Assembly (NCBI GenBank): GCA_902782915.1
Contig: CACZOV010000073.1
Span: 1 to 8,847 of the forward strand
Reading direction: 5' to 3'
Origin: an uncultured Erysipelotrichaceae bacterium
GTDB lineage: Bacteria > Bacillota_I > Bacilli_A > RF39 > UBA660
DNA: 8,847 nt
Notes under the pieces: generated by a model
Told to the model about the DNA's origin: nothing
Databases searched by the model: none
Seen by the model: the letters and a program-made list of their open reading frames with translations, nothing else
Position numbers and translations under genes: made by a program
Part shown: one piece after another, positions 1-5,967 of the stretch
How positions within the stretch are numbered: the stretch's first letter is position 1
Layout of the letters: each line of letters begins with the position of its first letter

Positions 1-639
1 AAATATTTTATGAAACTTTGATTCAGATTTTTCATAATAAATTGTGTCTATGTCTATTTGTTTTAAACCAATTTGTTTGTTTACAAAATAAATTAATTGT
101 TGCATCTCATATTCAAATCTATTTCCTTCTATTTCTAAACATTCTTCTAAATATTTGTTTGGGATAGCTCTAAGTCCTGTTTGGGTATCAATTATTTTTT
201 TATCATACAAAACATGAAAAAGTAAACTAGTTAATCTATTTCCGATTCTATTAAAAAAAGGAACATTTTCATTATAAAAATTACGGCATCCCAAAACTAT
301 ACCATCTGTTTCAAGAATTTCTTTATAAACATTATTAATTGATGTTGGTATGTGTTGATAATCAGCATCAACTGTTATAATTCCTTTATAATTATCTTTT
401 AAATTTAATAAATAATACTTTATTCCATATTTTAATGCAAATCCCTTTCCCTCATTATTTGAATACTCCAAAACTATACAATTTTCTATTTCTTTTAAAG
501 ATTCAAAGATTTTTTGTCCTTCTATACTTCCATCATTTATAATAAGGATATTGTAATGTTCTTTTTTTAAATCTAAAACTAAATCTAATAATTTTTGACT
601 AGGATTATAAGCTGCTATTAAAATGATATATTCTTTCAT
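1..639 (-). CDS. Family 2 glycosyltransferase, DPM1-like (3' end cut by window edge)
   Basis: The frame is open from an ATG at 637-639 to the left edge, giving 213 residues with no stop, so the C-terminus is missing. It shows the GT-A fold signatures of the dolichyl/polyprenyl-phosphate sugar transferase branch of GT2: an N-terminal strand with IAAYNP (8-13), IINDGS (33-38), the metal-binding region VDADYQH (90-96), then GNRLTS (133-138) and DTQTGLRAIP (151-160). Known members move a hexose from a nucleotide sugar to a lipid phosphate at the cytoplasmic membrane, or to cell-wall polymers. The donor and acceptor cannot be read here. Members of this branch are often 220-240 residues, so perhaps 10-30 residues are missing, unless a membrane domain such as GtrA follows. 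AAGAGG lies 5 bases before the ATG, and a dedicated promoter sits in the 48-bp gap. No terminator is visible between this gene and the one upstream, so readthrough is possible. Confidence 0.85.
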   Translation of the reverse strand, partial: MKEYIILIAAYNPSQKLLDLVLDLKKEHYNILIINDGSIEGQKIFESLKEIENCIVLEYSNNEGKGFALKYGIKYYLLNLKDNYKGIITVDADYQHIPTSINNVYKEILETDGIVLGCRNFYNENVPFFNRIGNRLTSLLFHVLYDKKIIDTQTGLRAIPNKYLEECLEIEGNRFEYEMQQLIYFVNKQIGLKQIDIDTIYYEKSESKFHKIF

Positions 640-656
640 ATTTACCTCTTAATATG

Positions 657-685
657 AGTATATCACAAAAATAAATAAGTTTAAA
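657..685 (-). promoter_or_regulatory. Promoter of the GT2 gene
   Basis: On the minus strand, TTTAAA (680-685) is separated by 17 bases from TATACT (657-662), which is preceded by TGA to give an extended -10 (TGATATACT). The start of transcription would fall near 650, leaving a leader of about 11 bases that contains the AAGAGG ribosome binding site. The -35 matches four of six consensus bases. Confidence 0.5.
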
Positions 686-687
686 CA

Positions 688-1536
688 TTATATTTCTTTA
701 AGATCTATTTTTTCATCTAATCTATTTTCTAATAATTCAGGATTATTTAAGATGTATTCAAATAATTTAAAGCTTTTAATTAAATAAAAACCATCTGCAA
801 TTCTTTCATCAAAATTTACTCCAAAGTTACATGATTTTATGATTTTAATATCACCATCTATTACTTTTACAGTATCTCGTACTTCACCAATTGAAGTAAT
901 TGATGAACAATTTCCAAAGTTTGTATTATTATGATATATTGAATCACTTTTTAAAGATCCTATATTAGTTACAATAGCACTTGAAAAATAAATATCATCT
1001 TCCTGTAAACTCATAGGAAGTATTCCTTTACTATCCATAAATTTAAGTAAACCAACAATAGGTATTCTTATAACATTAGGTAATTTACCAAGTATATCAA
1101 TTGCTGAGTTTGCTCCTTTTACTTTACTTTCTTTTTCTCTTATATCTGAAACCATTCCTTTTATTTTCTTTGATAAAGTATCAATTGTTTCATCTAAACT
1201 AATTGGTACTTGAATCATTAATTCTTTTGAATTATCAGTAAATTTAACCTTAGCAACAAAGGCAATCACAATATCGGTATGTTCAAATAAATGTCTATTT
1301 TGTACAAACCTATTTAACTTTGGTCTATTATAAATTGTTTTAGCAAAAGCAAGAACAATTGCATGAAAAAAAGTATACTCTTTCCCTTCATTTTTTGCTT
1401 TAGCAAGATAATTCATTAAATTAGTTACATCAATTCCTGTATTAATAAATACATCAGCATCACACCTTCTTGGTTTTAAATCAATTAAAATTTGCTCCAT
1501 TCCTTTAGCTTTAACTCTTTTTACATTTCGTCTCAT
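688..1536 (-). CDS. Stand-alone 2-oxoacid dehydrogenase E2-type acyltransferase domain with substituted catalytic His
   Basis: This 282-residue protein matches the catalytic domain of dihydrolipoamide acyltransferases (PF00198, the chloramphenicol acetyltransferase fold) and little else. There is no lipoyl domain and no E1/E3-binding domain. Visible landmarks are the helix with TFFHAIVLAFA...RPKLNRFV (55-78), the strand HTDIVIAFVAK (86-96), the SSAIVTNIGS strand (185-194), SSITSIGEV (211-219), and the C-terminal motif FDERIADG (242-249) leading to FKLFEYILNNPELL. In active E2 and CAT enzymes the motif is DHRxxDG/HxxxDG and the His is the catalytic base; here that position is Glu244 (codon 805-807), while Asp248 and Gly249 are kept. 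It lies 12 bp after the acyl-CoA synthetase gene, and its AGGAGG site overlaps that gene's stop, so the two are surely co-expressed. It may transfer an acyl group made by the synthetase by an altered mechanism, or serve as a binding or structural protein. Family assignment is firm; activity is open. Confidence 0.82.
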   Translation of the reverse strand: MRRNVKRVKAKGMEQILIDLKPRRCDADVFINTGIDVTNLMNYLAKAKNEGKEYTFFHAIVLAFAKTIYNRPKLNRFVQNRHLFEHTDIVIAFVAKVKFTDNSKELMIQVPISLDETIDTLSKKIKGMVSDIREKESKVKGANSAIDILGKLPNVIRIPIVGLLKFMDSKGILPMSLQEDDIYFSSAIVTNIGSLKSDSIYHNNTNFGNCSSITSIGEVRDTVKVIDGDIKIIKSCNFGVNFDERIADGFYLIKSFKLFEYILNNPELLENRLDEKIDLKEI

Positions 1537-1544
1537 TATTTTAT

Positions 1545-1551
1545 CCTCCTA
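1545..1551 (-). promoter_or_regulatory. Ribosome binding site overlapping the upstream stop codon (translational coupling)
   Basis: The minus strand reads TAGGAGG, where TAG (1549-1551) ends the synthetase gene and AGGAGG (1545-1550) is the ribosome binding site of the acyltransferase-like gene, 8 bases before its ATG at 1534-1536. A ribosome finishing the first gene sits on the start site of the second, which suggests matched synthesis of the two proteins. Confidence 0.8.
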
Positions 1552-3288
1552 ATTATTTTCTTTTTGTAGTTTTTTAAAATCTACTTTTCCAACAATTGTT
1601 TTAGGTAAACTATTTCTAAATTCAAATTCTTTAGGAATTGCATAAGAACTTAAATTCTTTTTACAAAGTTCTTTCAATTCATTTTCTAATTCATCACTTT
1701 TTTTATATCCTTTTTTTAGAACAATAAAGGCTTTAGGAACTTCCTTTTTATATGGATGAGGAATTCCAATAACACTTGCAGTTAAAACTGCCTCATGAGA
1801 ACTTAAAATTTCTTCAATTCTTGATGGATATACATTGTAACCACTTGTTATAATCATTCTTTTTAATCTTTGCTTATAGGTGATAAACCCATCTTCATCC
1901 ATTGAACCAATATCACCAGTATGAAGCCATATATTACCATCTCGATGATGTTTTAAAGCTTGATTTGTTTCAGCCTCATTATTAAAGTAGCCAAGCATTA
2001 CGGTTGGACCACATACACATATTTCTCCATCTTCATTATAAGGAACTGCCTTTTCAATATTAGCCTCAAATATTTTTACATAAATACCAGGCCAAGGAAT
2101 TCCAATTGTACCAGGACGACTCGCTCCTTTTAAATCAACTGATACAGCAGCAACGGCTTCAGTTAAACCATATCCTTGAATTAAATTAGTTCTACTTCCA
2201 TGATCATATAAAAAATTATTTATTTTTAAAACTTTTTCTTTACTTAAAGTATCTCCACCACTTATAACATATTTTAAATTTGAAAGATTAATATTTGAAC
2301 TATTAGAATTCATTGTTAAAGCTTCAAATAAAGTTGGAACTCCAACTAAAACAGATGGTTTGTATTTTTTTAATAGATCAATAAAATTATTTTTTTTAAA
2401 TGTTGGAATTAAAACTACCATAGCACCTACAGAAAATGCATCATTAATGGATACTTCAAGTCCAAAGCCATGAAAAATAGGCATTATTCCTAAAATAACA
2501 TCATCACTTGAGAGATCCGGATAAGCTCTAAGAGCACTTATAGTTGATGCATTCATATTTCCATTTGAAAGAACAATTCCCTTAGGAGTTCCAGTTGTTC
2601 CACCACTTTCTAAAATAAGAGCTGGATCATCTCTTCTTATAATATTTACACTTTCCTTATAAGAAAGATTCAATTTTAAAAAATGTTTCCAAGATATATA
2701 TTTTTCACTTAATAATCCATGATATCTTTTTTTATAACTAATTATTTTATAAAATAATTTTTTCATTCGACCAAAAGATAAATCAATAGATAAAATAATA
2801 ACTTTTAAAACATCAGTATCATCTATAATAGAATTAACTTTAGGAATAGTAATATCAAGAGCAAGTAAATACTTTGTTTTATAAAGTTTAAGAGATTCTT
2901 TTATTTCATTTTCTGAAAGCATCGGATGCAAAAGATTAGTAACTGCTCCTATTTTATTTAAAGCATAAAAACTAATTAATGCTTCTGGAATATTTGCTGA
3001 TATTATAGTTACGATATCATATTTTTTTACTCCTAACATTTTAAATTTTTCTGCACATAAATCAATTTTTTCAAAAAACTCTTTATAAGTAATTTTAAAA
3101 TTATAATAATTAATGGCAATATTATTTTCATAATTATTTTTAATCATTCTGTTTTTTAAAAATTGATAAATATTCTCATTATGAATATTTATTTTCATAT
3201 CATTTTTTTTATAGTATTTTTTCCAAGGTGCATCTGGAGTTTTTTTAATACCAATAAAACTTAAAAAACGCATATCTAAAAAATCCAT
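1549..3288 (-). CDS. AMP-forming acyl-CoA synthetase / class I adenylate-forming ligase
   Basis: This 579-residue ANL-superfamily enzyme should activate a carboxylate with ATP to an acyl-adenylate and pass it to CoA or another thiol. All core motifs are present: the phosphate-binding loop ESGGTTGTPKG (227-237), QGYGLTEA (371-378), the TGDIG aspartate (457-461), the hinge region RLKRMIITSGYNVYP (474-488), and the C-terminal catalytic lysine in PKTIVGKVD (Lys568). The length suits a free-standing fatty-acyl or aryl-CoA ligase. There is no carrier-protein domain and no membrane segment, although a basic stretch at 174-192 (RMKKLFYK...) could touch the membrane. The start is fixed by AGGAGGT (3292-3298), four bases before the ATG by the AGGAGG count. 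It is the first gene of an operon with the E2-type protein. The acyl substrate cannot be predicted; medium-chain, branched-chain or aromatic acids are all possible. Confidence is high for the family and low for the substrate. Confidence 0.92.
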   Translation of the reverse strand: MDFLDMRFLSFIGIKKTPDAPWKKYYKKNDMKINIHNENIYQFLKNRMIKNNYENNIAINYYNFKITYKEFFEKIDLCAEKFKMLGVKKYDIVTIISANIPEALISFYALNKIGAVTNLLHPMLSENEIKESLKLYKTKYLLALDITIPKVNSIIDDTDVLKVIILSIDLSFGRMKKLFYKIISYKKRYHGLLSEKYISWKHFLKLNLSYKESVNIIRRDDPALILESGGTTGTPKGIVLSNGNMNASTISALRAYPDLSSDDVILGIMPIFHGFGLEVSINDAFSVGAMVVLIPTFKKNNFIDLLKKYKPSVLVGVPTLFEALTMNSNSSNINLSNLKYVISGGDTLSKEKVLKINNFLYDHGSRTNLIQGYGLTEAVAAVSVDLKGASRPGTIGIPWPGIYVKIFEANIEKAVPYNEDGEICVCGPTVMLGYFNNEAETNQALKHHRDGNIWLHTGDIGSMDEDGFITYKQRLKRMIITSGYNVYPSRIEEILSSHEAVLTASVIGIPHPYKKEVPKAFIVLKKGYKKSDELENELKELCKKNLSSYAIPKEFEFRNSLPKTIVGKVDFKKLQKENN

Positions 3289-3314
3289 ATTACCTCCTAG
3301 TATTTTATATATTT

Positions 3315-3323
3315 AGTATAACA
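3315..3323 (-). promoter_or_regulatory. Extended -10 promoter of the ligase/acyltransferase operon
   Basis: The minus strand carries TGTTATACT (TG at 3322-3323, TATACT at 3315-3320), a good TGn-extended -10. The hexamer 17 bases upstream (TTTCTT) is a poor -35, as is often tolerated with an extended -10. Transcription would begin near 3308, about 20 bases before the ATG. Confidence 0.5.
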
Positions 3324-3340
3324 TATTTTTTTAAATAAAG

Positions 3341-3378
3341 AAAAAAAAGATAAATTTTGTTAATTTAAAATTTATCTT
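3341..3378 (-). terminator. Rho-independent terminator of the deacetylase gene
   Basis: AAGATAAATTTT (3347-3358) and AAAATTTATCTT (3367-3378) are perfect 12-bp inverted repeats around an 8-base loop. On the minus strand the stem runs into a T tract (A run 3341-3348 on the plus strand, partly within the stem). It lies about 65 bases past the deacetylase stop and directly upstream of the operon promoter at 3315-3323, insulating the two units. The stem is AT-rich like the genome. Confidence 0.8.
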
Positions 3379-3405
3379 CAATAGTATTAAGACTTTAAAG
3401 TAGTA

Positions 3406-3439
3406 AATGAGACAATATAAATATATTTATCTCTCCATT
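3406..3439 (-). repeat. Imperfect palindrome just after the deacetylase stop
   Basis: A perfect 14-bp palindrome ATAAATATATTTAT (3417-3430) is extended on both sides by partly matching arms (AATGAGA near 3406-3412 against TCTCTCCATT near 3430-3439). In RNA this would give a longer, interrupted hairpin in the 3' untranslated region. No T run follows, so it is more likely an end-protecting hairpin than a terminator. It could also be chance in such AT-rich DNA. Confidence 0.35.
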
Positions 3440-3441
3440 TT

Positions 3442-4899
3442 TTAATTATTTACTCTTTGAGTTACCATTGGAGTATCCATAGTTATAACTTCAAATGTAT
3501 AACCGTTTTGTTTTCCGTAACGAATAATATCACTTATCGCATTTGCAGTATAACTTTTTATATCATGCATAAGTACCATATTACATTTATTTAATGATAA
3601 TCCTTTAATAACACTATTATAAACACACACTGATGATCCTACCTTAGCACAACTTCCTGCATCATTTGAATCAACATTCCAATCATGATAACGATATCCT
3701 CTTGATAAAACTTCACGAGTTAATAACGTCATTAATCCTGTTTGATATTTACGACTTACTGTATTACTACTTCCTCCTGGAAATCTAATAATTTTTGACT
3801 CAACTCCTGTTATTCTTTTTACCCTATCTGATACTTTATTCAAATCGTTAAAATAAGCATCCATTGAAGCATAAACAGTTGCATAGTCATGAGTCCATGT
3901 ATGAAGAGCAACAGTATGTCCTTCATCAAATTCTCTTTTTATTAATGAATCAGCACCTGCTCTTGTTACAAAGAAAGTTGCTTTTACTCCCTCGTCTCTT
4001 AAAACATTTAGAATTTTTTCAGTACCAGTCCCTGGTCCATCATCAAATGTTAAATAAATAGCTCCATTTTTATTGCAACTAGAACCATTTACAACATATA
4101 CTTTCTTTTGAACAACAACTTTTCTTTTAACTTCTGCAGTTTTTCCTTCAGAGTTTTCTACTTGATAAGTTAAAGTATAAGTACCAACACTATTTGTATT
4201 AACATTTCCACTAACTTTAACTTTACTTGTCAAATCTCCATCACAAATATCACTAGCCTCATATCCACTTTCTTTATAAGTATCTCCAACAGTTAAATAA
4301 ACTGTACTTTTTCCATTTAAAGTAATTACAGGATCACTGGTAAACTCCAGTACATCAACTTCTATACTTGTTTTATTATTACTAGAGTCCATAACTTCCA
4401 AATAACTCTTATCTCCTTCAATTGAAAGTTTTACCTTATCAGTTAAGTCTCCATCATAATTATCTATAGCATGATATTCACCTTTTCCAATATTTCCATT
4501 TTTACAAAACTCAAGAGATGAATCTATAATTATTGATGGTTTAATATCATCATAAACAACAACTTTTTTTTCTAGTTTTTCTTCTTTATTTTTTATTTTA
4601 TATTTATAACTTAAAAAATACTCTCCTAACTTTGTTGTATCAACATTTCCTTCTTTAAATAATTCTAATTCTTTACAAATTAAAATTGTTCCATAACAAA
4701 TAGAAAACTTTGGCTCTTGATACTCTGTATTAACAAGTATTTTCTCTTCTGATATAAAGTCTTCAACATAAACTTTTTTATTAAAAACTAATATATATAA
4801 AGATACTATGACTAATAATACTAACATTAAAGATATAATTAATATAATTATCTTCTTTTTAGATTTCTTTTTATCTAAAATGATTTCTTTATTTTCCAT
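3442..4899 (-). CDS. Membrane-anchored PgdA-like polysaccharide (peptidoglycan) deacetylase with Ig-like repeats
   Basis: With the start I prefer this is 485 residues. A short basic cytoplasmic head (KKKSKKK) is followed by one membrane helix (about 16-39), so the rest lies outside the cell. Three Ig-like units follow at about 43-117, 118-184 and 190-264; the second and third carry the DGDLT(D/S)KVK motif of DUF5011-type repeats. The NodB domain starts near 280 and is complete: TFDDGP (284-289), the zinc ligands HTWTH (His333, His337), RFPGG (372-376), DWNVD (406-410) and VLMHD (catalytic His445). Such enzymes remove acetyl groups from N-acetylglucosamine in peptidoglycan and raise lysozyme resistance; another surface glycan is possible. 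An ATG at 4912-4914 would add five residues, but it lacks a ribosome binding site and lies at the predicted transcription start, so ATG 4897-4899 behind GGTAGG is chosen. Eight cysteines lie in the exported part, which is unusual for a low-GC Gram-positive. Confidence 0.9.
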   Translation of the reverse strand: MENKEIILDKKKSKKKIIILIISLMLVLLVIVSLYILVFNKKVYVEDFISEEKILVNTEYQEPKFSICYGTILICKELELFKEGNVDTTKLGEYFLSYKYKIKNKEEKLEKKVVVYDDIKPSIIIDSSLEFCKNGNIGKGEYHAIDNYDGDLTDKVKLSIEGDKSYLEVMDSSNNKTSIEVDVLEFTSDPVITLNGKSTVYLTVGDTYKESGYEASDICDGDLTSKVKVSGNVNTNSVGTYTLTYQVENSEGKTAEVKRKVVVQKKVYVVNGSSCNKNGAIYLTFDDGPGTGTEKILNVLRDEGVKATFFVTRAGADSLIKREFDEGHTVALHTWTHDYATVYASMDAYFNDLNKVSDRVKRITGVESKIIRFPGGSSNTVSRKYQTGLMTLLTREVLSRGYRYHDWNVDSNDAGSCAKVGSSVCVYNSVIKGLSLNKCNMVLMHDIKSYTANAISDIIRYGKQNGYTFEVITMDTPMVTQRVNN

Positions 4900-4918
4900 A
4901 TCTCTACCTACCATTTCT

Positions 4919-4947
4919 AGTATAAATCAACAATTATCTTATTTCAA
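4919..4947 (-). promoter_or_regulatory. Promoter of the deacetylase gene
   Basis: TTGAAA (4942-4947) and TATACT (4919-4924) on the minus strand are spaced by exactly 17 bases, a near-consensus sigma-A promoter. The predicted start near 4912 gives a leader of about 13 bases to the ATG at 4899 and would leave the alternative ATG at 4914 untranscribed or at the very 5' end. This decides the start codon. Confidence 0.7.
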
Positions 4948-4951
4948 GATT

Positions 4952-4985
4952 AAAAAAGAAAGAAAAACTATTTTTTCTTTCTTTT
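4952..4985 (-). terminator. Probable terminator built into the 3' end of the small basic protein gene
   Basis: The arms at 4954-4967 and 4972-4985 form a 14-bp stem of A/T with two G-C pairs and a 4-base loop that contains the TAG stop (4968-4970). On the minus strand it ends in a run of six T (4952-4957). The first arm of the stem encodes the Lys/Arg-rich tail of the protein. The stem is weak in G-C, so termination may be partial; it also reads as a hairpin on the plus strand. Confidence 0.45.
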
Positions 4986-5444
4986 ACGTAAACGAGGTTT
5001 CTTTTTAAAGTCAATATAAAATTCATAAAAATCATCCATCTCTATTTCTTGATCTATTAAGGCAAGGATATCCGTATCTTTATAATTCTTGTCAATTATT
5101 GAAAAAATAATTGGATCATCATCAACATAAAAACGATAAGTATTAGTATTTTTACTATAACTTGATTTAGAAAAATCTCCTCTTTTTAAAGTAATAGTAT
5201 TAAAACTTTCTTTAAAATTTTTATCTGTTTCAATAATTATTAATGAAAAATCAGACTGCCTATAAGCAATAATTAAACTCTGATATTTATAACTTCCATT
5301 TTCTAAATAAGAATTATAGGCATATAAGATTTTATAATCTTGATAATCTGTAATGGTATTTTTAAATAAATTCAACATTTTATCTTTAGTTTTTAATATT
5401 TCTTTTTCCTTTTCTTTTTTCTTTTCACGATGGAATAATTTCAT
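4968..5444 (-). CDS. Small basic protein of unknown function
   Basis: I do not recognise this 158-residue protein. It opens with a highly charged, probably helical segment (KLFHREKKKEKEKEILKTKDK, about 2-22). A middle part rich in Tyr, Ile and Phe and likely mostly beta strand follows (about 35-115, with LIIAYR and SLIIIET). Then comes an acidic stretch (DQEIEMDDFYEFY, 131-143) and a strongly basic tail (KKKPRLRKRKKK, 147-158). There is no signal peptide, membrane helix or cysteine. The charged ends suggest contact with nucleic acid or an acidic partner, but that is inference. The start at 5442-5444 is fixed by GGAGGGT (5451-5457) six bases upstream; an ATG 18 bases earlier would place this site inside the gene. 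It has its own promoter, starts 55 bp after the terminator of the RNA candidate and ends 69 bp before the deacetylase start. Codon use matches its neighbours. Confidence 0.75.
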   Translation of the reverse strand: MKLFHREKKKEKEKEILKTKDKMLNLFKNTITDYQDYKILYAYNSYLENGSYKYQSLIIAYRQSDFSLIIIETDKNFKESFNTITLKRGDFSKSSYSKNTNTYRFYVDDDPIIFSIIDKNYKDTDILALIDQEIEMDDFYEFYIDFKKKPRLRKRKKK

Positions 5445-5450
5445 TAAAGC

Positions 5451-5457
5451 ACCCTCC
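5451..5457 (-). promoter_or_regulatory. Ribosome binding site deciding the start of the small basic protein
   Basis: GGAGGGT on the minus strand lies six bases before the ATG at 5442-5444. The longer frame, starting at 5460-5462, has no comparable site and would begin at the predicted transcription start, so the shorter start is preferred. Confidence 0.75.
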
Positions 5458-5468
5458 AACATAATTTA

Positions 5469-5497
5469 ATTATAACATAAATAATTATCTTTTTAAA
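5469..5497 (-). promoter_or_regulatory. Promoter of the small basic protein gene
   Basis: A perfect TATAAT (5469-5474) preceded by TGT (TGTTATAAT, extended -10) lies 17 bases from TTTAAA (5492-5497). Transcription would begin near 5462, about 18 bases before the ATG. Since it sits just downstream of the RNA terminator, the protein gene is probably transcribed apart from the RNA unit. Confidence 0.65.
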
Positions 5498-5498
5498 T

Positions 5499-5529
5499 AA
5501 AAAAAATTAGTTCTGATAAAACTAATTTT
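5499..5529 (-). terminator. Rho-independent terminator closing the non-coding RNA unit
   Basis: AAAATTAGTT (5503-5512) and AACTAATTTT (5520-5529) form a perfect 10-bp stem with a 7-base loop. On the minus strand a run of eight T (5499-5506) overlaps and follows the stem. No protein gene ends just upstream of it: the nearest stop on this strand is at 6019, nearly 500 bases away. This implies a non-coding transcript ending here, or a very long 3' untranslated region. Confidence 0.75.
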
Positions 5530-5553
5530 CTCGAGTTTAGAAAAAGTCGTTCA

Positions 5554-5586
5554 ATTTATATTATCTTTTTTAGAGATAATATAAAT
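5554..5586 (-). repeat. 13-bp perfect hairpin near the 3' end of the RNA candidate
   Basis: ATTTATATTATCT (5554-5566) and AGATAATATAAAT (5574-5586) are exact inverted repeats around a 7-base loop. No T run follows in the minus-strand direction, so it is a structural stem rather than a terminator. It is the longest uninterrupted stem of the unit. Confidence 0.6.
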
Positions 5587-5792
5587 ATTTTAATAAATAT
5601 TATCAGTATTTACCACAACCACTTATCCTTGAGTTTACTCCTCTCAAAACAATTGCTTTACTTAGCGGCGACAAGCATTATAGAACCAACTATAACTTTC
5701 CAGACCATTAAACAACCTTCGAATTAAATTACTAAAATATTACAACCGTAATACAAAATACCTAAAAGGCAAAAAAGAATAAAATTAATTAT

Positions 5793-5817
5793 TCAAAGTA
5801 TACTAATCAAAGTATAC
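5793..5817. repeat. Tandem 11-bp direct repeat within the RNA candidate
   Basis: TCAAAGTATAC occurs at 5793-5803 and again at 5807-5817, three bases apart. Each copy ends in the self-complementary hexamer GTATAC, so the two can also pair with each other as a hairpin stem in the RNA. Confidence 0.6.
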
Positions 5818-5869
5818 AAAACATAAATTAACAAAGTAATTTATGCAAGACTATAAATATAAATTCATT

Positions 5870-5928
5870 AAGAATAAATATTAGAGTCCACAACTTATAA
5901 TATTATTCAAAAGAATAAATATTAAAGT
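5870..5928. repeat. Direct repeat pair (18 positions, one mismatch) in the 5' part of the RNA candidate
   Basis: AAGAATAAATATTA followed by (G/A)AGT occurs at 5870-5887 and 5911-5928, with 41 bases between starts. A shortened relative (AAGAATAAA) is at about 5775-5783, and the inverse TTTATTCTTA at 5951-5960 could pair with either copy, offering alternative folds. Confidence 0.5.
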
Positions 5929-5967
5929 AAGTAATTATAATCCTATGTTGTTTATTCTTACTAAGTA

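Noticed and set aside
688..1536. Part of a pyruvate dehydrogenase complex
   Set aside because: There is no lipoyl or subunit-binding domain, no E1 or E3 genes nearby, and the catalytic His is missing.
3864..4061. 65-residue plus-strand reading frame
   Set aside because: It lies entirely within the NodB domain of the deacetylase on the other strand, is low in complexity (His, Gln and Leu runs) and has no ribosome binding site.
4808..5008. 66-residue plus-strand reading frame
   Set aside because: It spans the deacetylase membrane-helix region, its promoter and the end of the small basic gene on the opposite strand. The hydrophobic translation mirrors AT-rich codons, and it conflicts with two better-supported genes.
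5793..5928. CRISPR array
   Set aside because: Only two copies of each repeat exist, the repeats are 11-18 bp and AT-rich, and the spacing is irregular; no cas gene is present.
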